Source: Strigamia acuminata
Lineage: Eukaryota > Arthropoda > Chilopoda > Geophilomorpha > Linotaeniidae
Assembly: GCA_949358305.1 (NCBI GenBank)
Contig: OX442314.1
Location: 21,259,060-21,323,059 of the forward strand
Reading direction: 5' to 3'
DNA: 64,000 bases
Part shown: in pieces, positions 49,030 to 62,800 of the stretch
Layout: each line of letters starts with the position of its first letter
Numbering within the stretch: the first letter of the stretch is position 1
Program-made: the position numbers and the translations under genes
The notes under the pieces: generated by a model
Database searches by the model: none
The model's input: only the letters and a program-made list of their open reading frames with translations
Told to the model about the DNA's origin: nothing

Positions 49030-50893
49030 TTTAGAAAAATACGTTGGACTTATAACTTATTTTTACAAATTTTTGTTTAATAAGCGAAGTAAAAATGTAT
49101 ACTTTATGATGTACTCGTCTTTATCTGTGTTTGTTGTTACGTGTGATCGACATTTGTCTGACAAAGCAGAAAACACGCATCTTGCACTATTGGCACATAT
49201 AATAGAGTGCCTCAAGGTACTTTGGGGCACGGAAAACTTTGTTTTATTATTCTGAGATCATAAATTTGCGCGAACATAAAATCACATGATTTTTGTATTT
49301 GGATATTCCATATATATCGCAATTGTATTTAGTGCAGTCGGAGGTTAAATGATGTTAGGGAAAATGAGATTCCCTGTGTCAATTTAAATAGAAATAGTAT
49401 TGCTGAGCTCCGCACACGGAAAAGGTATCTGAAAAATAACGTTCCATTATTTCTATGATCTCCAGGCGATCAATATTCATCGGTATGGCCACAACGTTCG
49501 CTCGAAATAGCAATTTGCCCGACTTGGTTGGATAGCTCCGGGTTTCACCTCAGCTTCACACAGCTTGTTCAATCCAGTTGAATGTGTAAAGATTTAACAA
49601 TTCCTTTTGCTTGGTCAAATTGGAAACGTTATTTTTTTTTCTCGTTCTTTTTGCATATAAATATCTCGGTGAATTAGTCGAAACAAAATACACAAAATAA
49701 ACAAAAAAATTGACATTTTATTTGCTATAGTTAAAATCACAGGCATTGTATTAACTAAAAGGTGTAACATAAATTCAAAATAACAGCCTGAGTACGAACA
49801 TCTGCAATTGTTTTTGACACCATTCAACAACCACTGGATACTAATCTAGACACACATAAAATACATGGGTTGATTCTTTCTTTACACAACAATATATATC
49901 GCCTACAAGTAGAAAAAATTCTTGCATTGTATAATAAGATCACAAATGACAAGAACTTAAATGTGACCTTTAGTTTATCGTTTTTTTTTTTCTTTCTCTC
50001 TTCGCTTTTTTTTTGTAGTCTTTAACAAAATAACTTTCTCAAATTATAATACATTGATTGAGTTTTTGGTGGTCCGTTTTTTGAACTTTCCTAAAAACTA
50101 TATAGCTAGAGCTGTATATGAATAAATAGGCGTACTTATTAAATTAGTTGATGAATTAATACTATATCTGTATTGGTAAAATAATAACGACGAAGCATTC
50201 AAAAACTGTACAACCTTTTTCTATGTATAAAATAATTAAACCCTTGCACGTAAAGCCATTTAGGGCAAACAAACTCTTAAATATAATAACGTAATGTAAT
50301 GATAATAATTAGCTATTTACAATAATTTAAGGCTATTTTTTTTTTAAATCTGAGGTTTTTTTTTGTCTAGACAATGAATAAGAAGAAATTCTACAATGTT
50401 TAACGTTGGTTTTTGTGTTTTTTTTTCTTTTTTGTTTTTCTCAACATAGCTCAATTAAATCCAGTCTAGAATTATCATATAAATATAGGATAACATTTTA
50501 GAAGTCTACGCAAAATAGAACATCTTCAGAATATTTCTAAAGTCTATATTTTTAGTGTTTAAATATTTGTATATATTAAAATTTTTCCATTTTTTTTTCT
50601 TTTCTTTACATTTTTTCTCTGATTTTACGTTTTTTCCTTTTTTAAAAAGGAAACAATGAACGTTTAAGATTTTTTTTTTTATTAAAAAAAAAAATCTCAT
50701 TTTAAAAATTTGTGTCGTTGTTCATTTATTTGTTAAGTCCCTTAAAAGGCTCCAATGGTCCTGGTAAAGTCGCTCGTTTTACGAAAGCCAAATGCTTTTT
50801 CTTTGTTTTTATTTCAAGTTCGTGAAACCTGTTTCTCGATTTTTTTGTTATTTGATTTGATGTTTATTTTTTTATATATTTTTTTAAAATATT
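49030..50893. other. Convergent 3' flanks of Inscuteable and Syt7
   Basis: About 1.9 kb between convergent genes; the right part is very T-rich on plus, as expected for a long A-rich 3' UTR of the minus-strand Syt7. Open frames at 49615-49830 and 50506-50700 are low complexity. No other feature supported. Confidence 0.5.
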
Positions 50894-53800
50894 TTACTCT
50901 GGTTTCAATCGATGCCATTGGGTGATAGTTTGGCGCGGTTTGTTGATCATCTCGTTCCAATGTTTGGATTCGGTTACTCCTCCTTTGCTACATAGTAAAA
51001 TTTTCCCAATCAGTTCATTTCGTCCCACAGAATCGAAATCCATGACTGATACTAATAGCGACGTTTCTCGTAGACGTTCCCAGGGAACGTTGAACGTAAA
51101 AGATTCGTTGTAGCTGGGATTGAGCGAGCGCTTGATAATGAAAGTCTTCTTTTTTTCTACTTTCTTGTCGCCGTGCTGCAGCCATACTTTGACATAGGGA
51201 TCTAAAGAAAAAATTACAAATTACAAATAAAAATATATTTTAAAAAAATATTTTGAAATTAACCGAGCAAGTTGTAATTCAATTTGACAACTGAAAGAGT
51301 TCGCAGTGTGTGAATTTTTTTAAATTTAAATTTTTACTTTTTTCAAGAAATAACATGATGAATGATACTTTTTCAGCTGTCATGTTCTTAAATAGGTAAT
51401 AAAAATCTGAAATTGATCATTAGAAGAAGACATGCATTCACGGACACATGTTCGATTTTTGTGAAGCCTTTTTCAGTTGAAATAGTTTGAGAATTTTTTT
51501 TCTTTAGTTGTGCTGTAGAAGTAGAAAAGACGGAAATCAATAGTGGATAACGAGGGACTCTGATATATCTTATTCCCTAAGGAGTGGAGTTTAGTTTTAA
51601 AGTGGAAAACCATTTTTTGAAACGCTATAAGCCTATTGTTCGGTCTAATATGGCTATGCAAGATAACATGTATGTAATACATGTAATACGGTATCGTGAT
51701 TAAAACCGAGGAATTAAACAATAAGAAACGTGAATTCTTATTTAAATTAGAAATAAAGTCTAGTTTAGATTTTCTAATTTATTAAATTTATCACATTTTC
51801 CCCTGGAGCTTCGCTGCCGTACATTTAAAATGACATTTCTCGCAAATCCCACAGGAAATATAAATTTTATTATGACGCTTATCTGAAAAATTTAGCGAGA
51901 GAAATTATTTTTATTTCATTGTATAACTCAAGTCGTTTCTCATTCCCCCTTTTTAAAATTTAAATTTCTGATTATTGGGCATTTCATATGTTTGGAACCC
52001 ATTTATTTAAATTGATTGTTCTCAAAGTAGCTGTTTAAATGTTAATATCTTGGGATTATTCAATCTATTAAAAAGCATTCTTCTGCTACTATTCGTAACG
52101 ATAATACTATGATAATAATCTTTTTGAAAATGGTTCTATCACAAAGAATTTCACTCGAATATTGCAGGGAGATAAAATAGAACTAACTATATAATATAAT
52201 ATAATTTGGATAGAAATACAGTTGTCATTGCACTAATATTAGTTAATTTAATTTTTTAAAAAAAATAATTTTCATATAATATAAACACCGAATGAGTCAA
52301 TAATGCTTCCATCTGGTTGTCCCATTTGCATCACTTCTCTTTATTCATTCTAGCACTAAAAGCTAATTTAAAAATCATTAGCACAACTCGTTATTAAATG
52401 GCAATGGTAAATCAATATGTGATCAAGATTCAGAGAACCATCACGTAATATTTTAACCAAAATGTGATCTACATAAAGTGCAAATTCCTCGTTGCGCTCG
52501 TTCGGCCAATTAAAACCAAATTTTAAATTGAATCGGCTATTAGAGGTCCATCATTATAATGTTCGTTTCGGTTTCTCATGATTGAAACAGCAGGAAAGAG
52601 CAAAGCTGGATGGTACTTTATAATTTTTGGTTTTGAATAACATATCCAGTAATACGACACAATTACTTTGTTATTCTTATGTAATAGGTGTGACCAATCG
52701 CAAATATATCGGACAAGCACTCTTAAAGCACTCAAGGCTCTTATAGCACTGGCATAGATAATTGTATTTTAATGTGCAAGTGGTTTAAGTTGTATTCGGT
52801 AAAGTTTCAAGGCAGCTGCAGTCACTAATTTGAATGTCATGCAATGAAGTGTAACGTGTGTATTCAAATAAAATGTATGATTTTTTGGTGGTACATTTAT
52901 ATGATCCTTGCAAGTTGCATTTTACGACAAGAAAGTTGTGCGCCACAGAACGATGAGAATAGAGTTACAACGTGGTTTTTTCGTTTAAGAAAGAAGTGAA
53001 TTTATATTCAAATTATGACTTTCAGAAAAGACCAAACCACCTGATGACAATTGCTGTAGAAATGAGGGTAAATTGCAACTTTTCGAGCGTGTTCTTGTTA
53101 TTTCCTTTTCTTTGTAATGTGGATGAAAGTCAAAATAAGGCTCTACGTCTAATTTAAAAGAAAAAAATAAGTTGAAGAATGGTTAAATAAAAGGAAGAAG
53201 AAACTAAACCGAAAACAATTTTTACAAATATATTACGTTAGTCCATTCTTGAAAAAAAATTGATTTTAAATGTTTAACAGCCTGATTTATTTCAAACTCC
53301 TTGACAACATGACTCTTACGGCTCCAAGTGCCATTAGATAAATCAAAAGGAATATTAGGACTCGTGCCAACAAAAGATTTTCTCCTCTCAAATTGGCAGT
53401 CAATAACCGTTAAATTGAGACCAGTGGCGGAAAAGCTCTTGCTTTTATTCGTATATAGTCAATAAGGCACGTCAGTTTTATTGTCACTTCATGTTACACA
53501 ACCATTTAGTTTGAGAAAAAAATAGTCAATCTTCTACTAGTTCATTCAAATCACTTTTAATTAGATTAATATGTGTCACACTTAGTTCATTCATCACAGG
53601 AAATTTGGACATGTCTAAACATTTATTGTTTTGATAAAGAAAAAGAAAATTACAGTAATAAAAGTCGAAGGAAATTGATCTCATCACTCAAATTCATTTA
53701 AAATTAAGTTCCTTCATGAGAATAGCCTAATGAGTGGAAAAAAACTCTCACTTATTACGTGATAACTTTTGTTTCTTTCAGCTAAATTGTTTTGTACTTT

Positions 53801-56800
53801 TTTTTTTTTAGTTTTATCTGTTTTCATTTGCATCGTGCACTAAATCGAGTACCCTTTTTTCCACGCAATAAACATGTTTGTCAGTCATTAATCGTTCACT
53901 TTTGCCCAGAGCTCAGTTTTATTCTCCGATCAAAATTAATTTAGAAGAGTCAAGGATAGACAAGACTTTGGTACAAATTTAATTTGTCGGGGAAATGCAC
54001 TCAAGCTGCATACCCAATATATATGTTACAAGGTATATTGCTTTTCACATAATGCATTCCAAAATGAATAGCATTTGTGGAATTAAGAATATTATTTGTA
54101 GCCTACATTAAATAATGCATTTCATAATACATTGCACCGTATCATCATTTGCAAACCAATGGCATGCAAAAATGTTTTACAAAATGCATTCTCATGAAAC
54201 CTAATGCATTTCAAAATACATTGCAATGTAATTTCAATATATTTTTGAACCATGGGTAATGAGGAAGGGCAAATGATAAACAACGAACAGTTTTTTTTTA
54301 AAAAGTGTCCAGATTTCCTGGTTGTGACTACAGTTACACGATATTATTTACATTCTCAGTCCCTTACCTGATTTCCCAGTGATGTCTTTTGCCTTCAGAT
54401 TTCGGGCTTTTACTATGGTAATAGTCAGCTGACTATTTGTGGGATGATAGCAAAGGGATACCAACAATTCACCGCATTTATCCTATAAAAATAATAATGA
54501 ATTTAAATGAATTTATAAAATAAAGTTTAAAAAATAACCTTGAGCAGAGGTTTTAGGGCTTTCCAAAAAACGGGTTTCTCAGATAAATCCACTTGACATA
54601 GGGGGACATGTACTTCACCAATCGAATCATCGCGGCTGAACCTATCGTAGTCGAATACGTGTAAATGTAGAACTCGATTTTGTAATTTTTGAACAGGAAA
54701 ACCTTAAATTGTACAGAAAATAAGCACGTAATAAACATACCGTAACACAAATTAATTGGCATTCGTATTAAATATATCACCTTCGAAATAAAATGTTTCG
54801 TTCCAGCGAGGATGTAATGTCCGGCGTTTAATTTTAGTTTCCAATCGGTGTTTTTTATCGGGTAAAAGAGTCACTCGAACATAGGGGTCGCTGGTTCCAG
54901 ATAGATCTTTGGCTGGGATTTCTTTGGCCTAAAAATAGATTAATTAGAGGTAACTAAGTATTCCATCTCCAGGCAGGCCATACTGTGTTTCCGATCGATC
55001 AAAAAACATTAGAGTTAGAACATAATTAAATTAAATAACGCCCAGTTGCAGTTTGGTAATTTAAAATACAAAACATTCTAGTTTAATATTTAAATTTACG
55101 GGAAAAATTAGAATTTGAGTTTAAAATCTTTTTTTTAATTTATTTTTTTATATATTTTATTTTATTTTATATGTGGTCAATGTGGAGAGTCCAGATTTTG
55201 TGTTATATAAATAAAAATAAATCACGAGTGCTCTGATAAGAAAGGATTTGCTAATATTATTATCTTCTAAATTAATCAAAGCTATTATGAGCCTAATAAT
55301 AGCTTTGATTAATTTAGAAGATAATTCAAAGACAATAAAAATGTTAACATTTCTATTGAATAAACCGTTTAATTAAGTGTCTCTGAAGGTTTTACAAACG
55401 AATGCATTGCAAATTAGTAAGTTTCAAAAGAGCATTTGTTGTGAGTTGGAAAAGAGAGTAAAGTGGATTATTAAAGCTGAGCTCGAAATCGGAAGATTGA
55501 AAATCAATGAGTAAAAACTTTTAATGAAAATACATTCATGTATGTAAACTTAAATTTTATTTTTCTAAAAAAAAAAATTTAAAATTGTAATTTTATTTTC
55601 TATTATTTCTGGATTATACATTTACCAAGCAAATCAATGATGTGAAGTAGGTCATGTAGAGATAACAGAACCAAATGTTACTATAGCAATAAATAGTTCT
55701 CACGAATTTATTTTTCACTGAAAAGAAATCCAATGTCCGTAATCCTGACTCTTCAGCTGGTACAGGATTGTGTGGCAAAATTACACGTTAACAGCGCATG
55801 CGTTCTTTGAAATTTAAGGCATCTATCTTTTAATTAACTCCGGTTTGTGTGAAAGCGAAAAATAGAGAAAAGAAATCACGTTCAATAATTAAATAGCGAG
55901 AAGCGACGTCTGAAGTGCAAATAACCTAATAAATAAAGTTGTTTTCAATCACTTTTAACAAATGACTAGATTCTGTACAGCTGCTCAATCTAGCAGCTGA
56001 ATGATTCATCAGCAAGCAACGCGAGCAAACGACGAGTTCGGACATGTGGTCAAATGTTTCCATTATCGGTAATTTCTCTCAGCCTTTAACCAAAAGGTTG
56101 ACTCAGGAGAATAATGTGATGGGTTTATCACACAGAATTACTTTATATCGTCTTTTCCTAATCTAGGTCTCACGAAAAAGCTTTTACGAAGTTCGTTTGG
56201 ATCTGATCCGCTTTGAATTGCAAATGGCGCCCGTGTAAAATCATACCAGACAATGCTTTCAATTCTTTGTTACGGAGTATCATTTTAAATTTGGTTATAA
56301 ATGATTCATTTATAGCCAAAACTTGGAAAGTTTCGACCATGATTTCGATCCTGACAGGTAAATTTTATTTTTTATTTAAATATTAAGGTTAGTGTGTGCT
56401 AATTGTTCATATTTACAATAATTACACTTGAAATTCTGAGTTTATTCTCTCTCTACAGAGAGAAAAATTTGTCAAGTTGGGTTGTGGTTACGGGTGATAA
56501 AAAAAACAACCTTAAATTTTTTGAATTTGTCTAATTGCATTAGAATTAAAGGTCAAGTGCACAGAGTATAAAAAAAAATATTAACTTACTTTAAAAAATA
56601 AATAAATAAATAAAACTTTTGCCAGCCATTTTACTTTAAATCATTCCCAAAACATGACCTGTAGGTTTTGTAGCATTGGGATGTGTCATCGTGGAATTCA
56701 ATTTCCATAGCAAGCTTGACTTCGCCGAAACCAAGCTTTTGAACTTGGATATGCAGATATAATTCCCCAACAATCTAACGACCACTTGAGTGGCTACTAT

Positions 56801-59800
56801 GAAATAAAATACTTCCCACTCACTACAATATTGCTGCTCTTTTTAAGACAAAAGATAAAACAAAATACGAGCTCTACATGATTTATTCACAGCTCAACAT
56901 GCCATTTCACAGTAAAATGTAAAACCCATAGTTGCACTAAAATCAGTATGAACTCTCTGCTCTGTCTCCTACATCAAAAGTGCCGCTTACGATTTACTTT
57001 AAGCCGTGTCAAACAAAAATCGATTTTTCAGGTAAATAGATATTAGTTTGTTGTGTGTTAATAAATTGCTATGCAAGGTCGGATATTTTAGCACCCTGCC
57101 AAGCACGGCCAAATGGCCGGCCCTAGAAAATTAAAGGGCCCCTTTTAGCAAAATATTGAGCTGCTAATACCGGGCCAATAAGGTTCAGTTTGTTCAATTG
57201 CCTTTTAAGGCAACCATTTTTTGTTTTTTAAAAATATTTTATTTCCAAGTTTCTTTATAACTTATTTTCCTTACAAGATATGTCAAAGTGGAAATGAAAA
57301 TTTATTTCTCGGCTGTGTAATTTATTATGGATGGCACTGCCTCATCCTTGGTCTTAAATTGGCTGTTTTTAATTTCCGAATGCAACTATTGTTAACCTTA
57401 ACCGAATTAGAGCGTTTCCATTTTCTGCATGAAAGGAAAAGCAGCTTAGCAACATAATTCTTTGACATTTTTAATTCACTTGTGTCGCCAATTAATCAGG
57501 TTGATAGAATTTTGATACTAAAGCTTTTTTCAAAAATCATCGACCATCTTGTTTCACTCAATTACAATATTCATCAAGGATGAAAAGCAAATAAAGTTGT
57601 CCCTTCATTCAACATTACTTAGTTTGTGGGTCCACTTTCTGCCTATGTATGATAACCGTCTAGCGATGATACATAGTTTAAATATATGTGTATTGTAACG
57701 TATTATTTACATTTAGCATGGTCAGTGTTATTAGGTCATGCGAGCAGCAATCTGTGGGACGACTTTCTTGAGAACCGAACCCTACAACTGGGAAAACCAC
57801 AGAAAACTCAGTTGGAGGCATGTGGCAGATGTTCTTGCTCTAGAAACAGTAGCTTAGTCAGACAAGGTTGAGAAACAACTAAGATTCCCAACAGGTTACC
57901 CATCTAAGAACTGTCTAGACCAGCGGTGTCCAACCCGCGGCTTGTGGGTCGCATGTGGCCCAGGATTAAAATTAGGACTATTATGCAAGGACTTTTTTGT
58001 TTATTTGTGGTGGTGAATATCAAGAAAAGTATACATTGGCATTTTTTTTGCTTGTCAACTATTGTTAGTGGAATGTTTGGCACTTCATTTTCTTACATTG
58101 TGAATTTGTGACGCGCAATGCGCATAGTGCCTCCTATATAATTCAATAGGTGCGTTTAATCTGGGTTAGAAGAAGTGACTTTCACTTTCCTTCCTTTCCT
58201 CAAAGTCACTTTTTATTGAATGCACTTACTTACCACCAGACTTCCATTTCCATTTACCGTGTGCCACACGTGAATTTACCGTGTGCCACACCTGTGAATT
58301 TACGTGTGTTCATCGAGAACAAAATGGCTGCCACTGTAGCTTTGTTAAATGTGCAATGCGCATGCGCACGCACATAAGTGACTTCTAAAAGGTGGAAAAG
58401 GAACTTTCCAGTTACTTTCCTGAAAGTCACATAAGTGACTTTACTTGGTCAAAATGTGACATAATTATTGTCACTTCCGCCCTCTGAAAGGCAGTTAAGT
58501 CAGTTAAGTGACTTTCTACTAGCAGATTGAACGCACCTTATGTTAAATAAATACTTATGCAAATTCAGTACATTTGACTGGTCACTTTCCTGACTCCATC
58601 CATTAGTCTCCAGCTACTTCAATACAATCAAACACAAGAAACAACAAATGTGCAGCCCAAGACAATCCCTCTTCCTCCAATGTGGCCCGGGAAAGCCGAG
58701 TTGTTTGACACCCCTGGTCTAGATCCAATGCTGGCTAACGCCTGGGTTCAAATGGAAACATGTGACGAGCATGGTGAGCCGTTCCTAACCACTTTAATAC
58801 GTAATTTAAAATTTTCGTGCACATGGTGCAGAATATCGGTACGCATCTGTTGTTCAGGTCACGACTGTGGTAAGTTGGAGGTTAATAATTAAATCTTCAT
58901 ATCCCCCTCTCACATTCTTCGCCTTTCTCAAATTTCAGAGTAGCCGCTCGTCTTCACTGGCAGAGCTCGCTTACTCCTTGACACAAGTGTGTTGCGGCTA
59001 CCAAGTCCATACTTGATAAAATTGATTTGATTAAATATTCTTTCCTGTCTATTCTTTTCTCCATCATGTTCTCTTATGTCATGACGTCAGGGACAATGTA
59101 ATGACCTTTTGCAGCATGCTGGTCAAATGCTGATGAGGAAGAAATGTTAGTATTTGACCTTTGCCATTTGTCATAGGAGATTCAACGGCAAGCTGATGTT
59201 GGTTAAATGGGAAAGAAGTGGACTGTAAGGTGATACATGGCAGGGCTGTGTGCTTATTAAAACATTTCTCCAATTAATGGATCGGAAAGCTAGAGCTTTA
59301 ACCAATAAACAAACATTTGTGCTGCAAATATTGGATAATTAAATTGGGTAATTAAAAAATACCCACTGGTACCATCTGGGTGAAGTTAGGATAGCAAGGT
59401 TAACCTCTTTCTATTTTATTACTGCTTTGAAAGCAAAATATCCAAATCTAGCTTGCTGCGATGCGTTATTCATTCACAACACGGACAAGACCCGTTGTTT
59501 TGTTACAATAGCAAGAACAGCTTGTCTTTAATACAATCAGCCTCGCTGTGAGTAAATTTGTGGGGTTATTCTGCAAGAACATAGAGCCAAATTTCATTCG
59601 AAAGGAAGAAGTGCATAGTTTGCGCGTCCAACATACGAAAACGAATTAAAACAATTCAAAAACGAAAATTTCTGAATAATGGGCGAAGATATTTGTTCAA
59701 AAATTACAACTACACAGGTAGAAAATACAATATATTCCATATGTAAGTTTTAATCTAAAACTAATGTAATAAATGAATAATCCAAAAACAGAGGATTCTT

Positions 59801-62800
59801 TTACGACTTAAGACGTGCAGACGTAAACAGAAACATTTTCGAATTTCACACGCGTATCTCGCGATAAAGAGTTTATCATCGACCCAATACAAAAACCCTC
59901 TAAAATTTAGTTGGTACATGCTTGGAACGTCAATAAACTGAAGAAGAAAAAACAAATCAATCCTAAAAATAATGTGTTTCTGCCGTGTTTCTATTTTCAA
60001 CAGTATTATGGAGATATCAGGTTTTATACTTATCTGATGGTACAAATATTGAACATTTTTTTTCTTCTAAAATGCAAATTCGCTATCACTTAGATATTGC
60101 ATTTTCTGACAACTGATTTGATCTTAATCCCTGAATACCCTCAAGTTAAAATGAAAGGTAATTTGGTTTTGGCTCTGGATAATGGAGATCCATTAAGATC
60201 TTATCAAAACAGAGAGATGTGAGGAGGGAGAACTGGATATATTTTTGTGCAATTATGTGCCAATTCATTAAGGCATGTCTGTTCATGGACATGTAAATTC
60301 GCTTTTAATATTGGCATGTTTCAAATGGTTTTTATTTTAGCTTTTATCGGGGTTGGTGCATCTTTAAAAGCGCACTGTAAAGGGGAAATCTTTTTGACAT
60401 TTAGTAAACAGCACAATGAGTTTTTCTCTTCTGAACATCAAAACAAACAATTGAAGAAAGGAAAGAGGCATACATAACCTTAGGTAGTAAGAGCGTGAAC
60501 TTTGTCGAGTTGATGCCACAAGAGACTACCAATTTTCTTTGGATTGTCAGTTTATCATCATCTCTATTAAAGTCTTTGACCTAGTCACATCTAACTTAGA
60601 CTCAAGCTTAGAGAATATTACGCTGAGAATGAGATAGACCAAAGTTGCTGAGACTCTTAGAAAGAGTTTAGTTTTTGTTAATTGACGAGAGAAACCTGAG
60701 AAAACCCATTGATTTGGCCGGAAGACCTGAAAACACTTCTTTTACACTTGGAAGTTCTCGAGGGGGAGAAAAACCTTGCCTTGATGAATCGAGTAGATTG
60801 CTGTGCTTCAACTCAGCTATAAAAATGAACATTTGAACTCTAATCTGTTTTATCTTTGCGGTATTTGCAGTCATTCTTTGAAAGTGCAGTGTTATGTAAA
60901 TTTTGCGGCGGATTAGTTCGGCAATACTAAGAGGAAATTGTACGAACAAAAATTGCTAAGCTTTTGCAAAAAATAAAATACATTGGGTAAGATTTGTATT
61001 CTAATATAATGTACAGGGCATTTCGCAGAAGTGTTTGAGGTAAAAATTTTAAGTCAATAACAAACTATCACAGATTGTTTTTACGAATCTAGAGTAAACA
61101 TGGGATGAGAAATTCATTAAGCAATACAAATCTGAGGTCTAAACAATGTGGTGTGGTTTTTTGCAGTGTAACTTAAAAGGTTACAAAAAATATCTTTTGA
61201 GGAGTTATAGAGAGTAGGCCAGCGTTTTTCAAACTGTAGGGCGCGAGCTGATTTTTGGTGGGGTGCAACGACGCTCAATAACTTTGTTGCACAAAATTTT
61301 TGTTCCCAAATTTTTTTATTCAATTTTTTTTTTTAATTTTTGCCAATTCCAATTCCAATTGCAACTTACTGCCTGTAGTTGGTTGCAAAACAGCACAGGC
61401 TAGCAAAAGCTACACGATCCTCTAAAATTTTCACAAAAACCTCACAAAAATCTCTCAAAATCCACCCAAAATTCTCCAAAAACCTGCAAAAACCAGTCAA
61501 AACTTCCAAAAACGGAGGTTTGTAGCTATTGTAATTCCCCAAAGTGATGAATTTTGTAGGATGGAAAATTAGTCGCAATGCTAAAAAGTTTGAGAACCCC
61601 TGGAGTAGGCTATCATTTGTTTAGCAAAGTGTCTACAGGATTAGTTTGTAAGAAAATAGCAAAAAACAAACATAATAATTTTGTTGAAGTTCACATGTTT
61701 GAAATGTCTGTTCTGATCTGTTTTTGTTTCTTTATGTCAATTTTGTAAGTTTGTTTTCTTGGGTCTGGTTTTTAAAATCGACAAACACCCAAATGCGAAG
61801 AACTAGCATTGCACAACATGTTGCGAATGGACCTCCAAACTGCAGCGAAGTTGACTTTGCCACCAGTGTCTCTTCCAGCCCTGCATATTTGTCACATATC
61901 CCGTTTAAAAAAATAATAATTCTTGCAGTTGTGAGAAGTCAAAGAAGTTTTGAATTTCAAATTAACCTGTACAATTACAGGGTGGACCAAAAGTCACGAA
62001 GCAGTCTGAAGTCTTAATAACTTTTTTTAAAATAAATTGTTTTAAATTTTTCTTTACCTATTTTGTAAAGAAGACTTAGGAGATGGAAAAACTCACGACC
62101 AATAGCGAACACAAATTTGGAATTTTACTATCAAAAGCAGGAGTCAATTCTGACCCAACGAACATATCAGTAATTGTTGCATGTTGGGTCAGAATTATTG
62201 ACCCTCGGATTTGTTAGTAAAATTTAACAAAATAGGAAAAGAAAAATTTAAATATTTAATTTTAAAAAAGTTATTAAGACTTCACACCAGTTTGTGAGTT
62301 TTGGCCCACCCTGTACAACGTGGTAGTATTATTTCTATTTCTCTACGCCAACAAAAGTAGCAAACCTTTAATCTGACCCTCTTAGCTTTAACCTCAGCAC
62401 TTTAAAATTAATTAAAGAACAGTCGACGGGTTCAAAAAATTATTTAAATGAGTGTGAAACAATTATGGTGCGCGTGTGAATTACAGTTGCTTAAACGACT
62501 TTTTTGAACCCGCCTATTATACTGAACTTGTTGAGACAAATTTACCTGCATTATTTTGAGTATGAGCGTTGACGTGGGAAAATCGTATTCCAAACTAAAT
62601 TGTATTTGTCCACAGTTCTCCGTCGGTTCCGATTGATCTATGAACATGTCTAGTTGTGACAGCGAGCGATTCTGCCAGAACTGCATCTGTATATTACAAT
62701 TGTAACTTCCCGTTCGCTATTTACCATCTAACTTGCTAATTCAGAATTCAACTTACAGCTCCAACCACATCTCTAGCCGTGGAGGATTGTGCCTTAGGTT

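Larger units (their letters stand above)
54929..62545. other. Syt7 intron (7.6 kb), transposon-rich
   Basis: Joins the linker/first C2A exon to the rest of C2A. Holds a perfect inverted repeat (55259-55325), a GGCC-rich hAT-like fragment near 57075-57170, a hAT element with a nested insertion (57921-58716), a hAT element (61220-61602) and a long-TIR MITE (61978-62313). Open frames of 60-100 codons in it show no conserved domain. Confidence 0.6.

Noticed and set aside
59128-59150. CTGATGAGGAAGAAA resembling a hammerhead ribozyme core
   Set aside because: No stem closes between CTGATGAG and GAAA and no cleavage-site partner stem is present.
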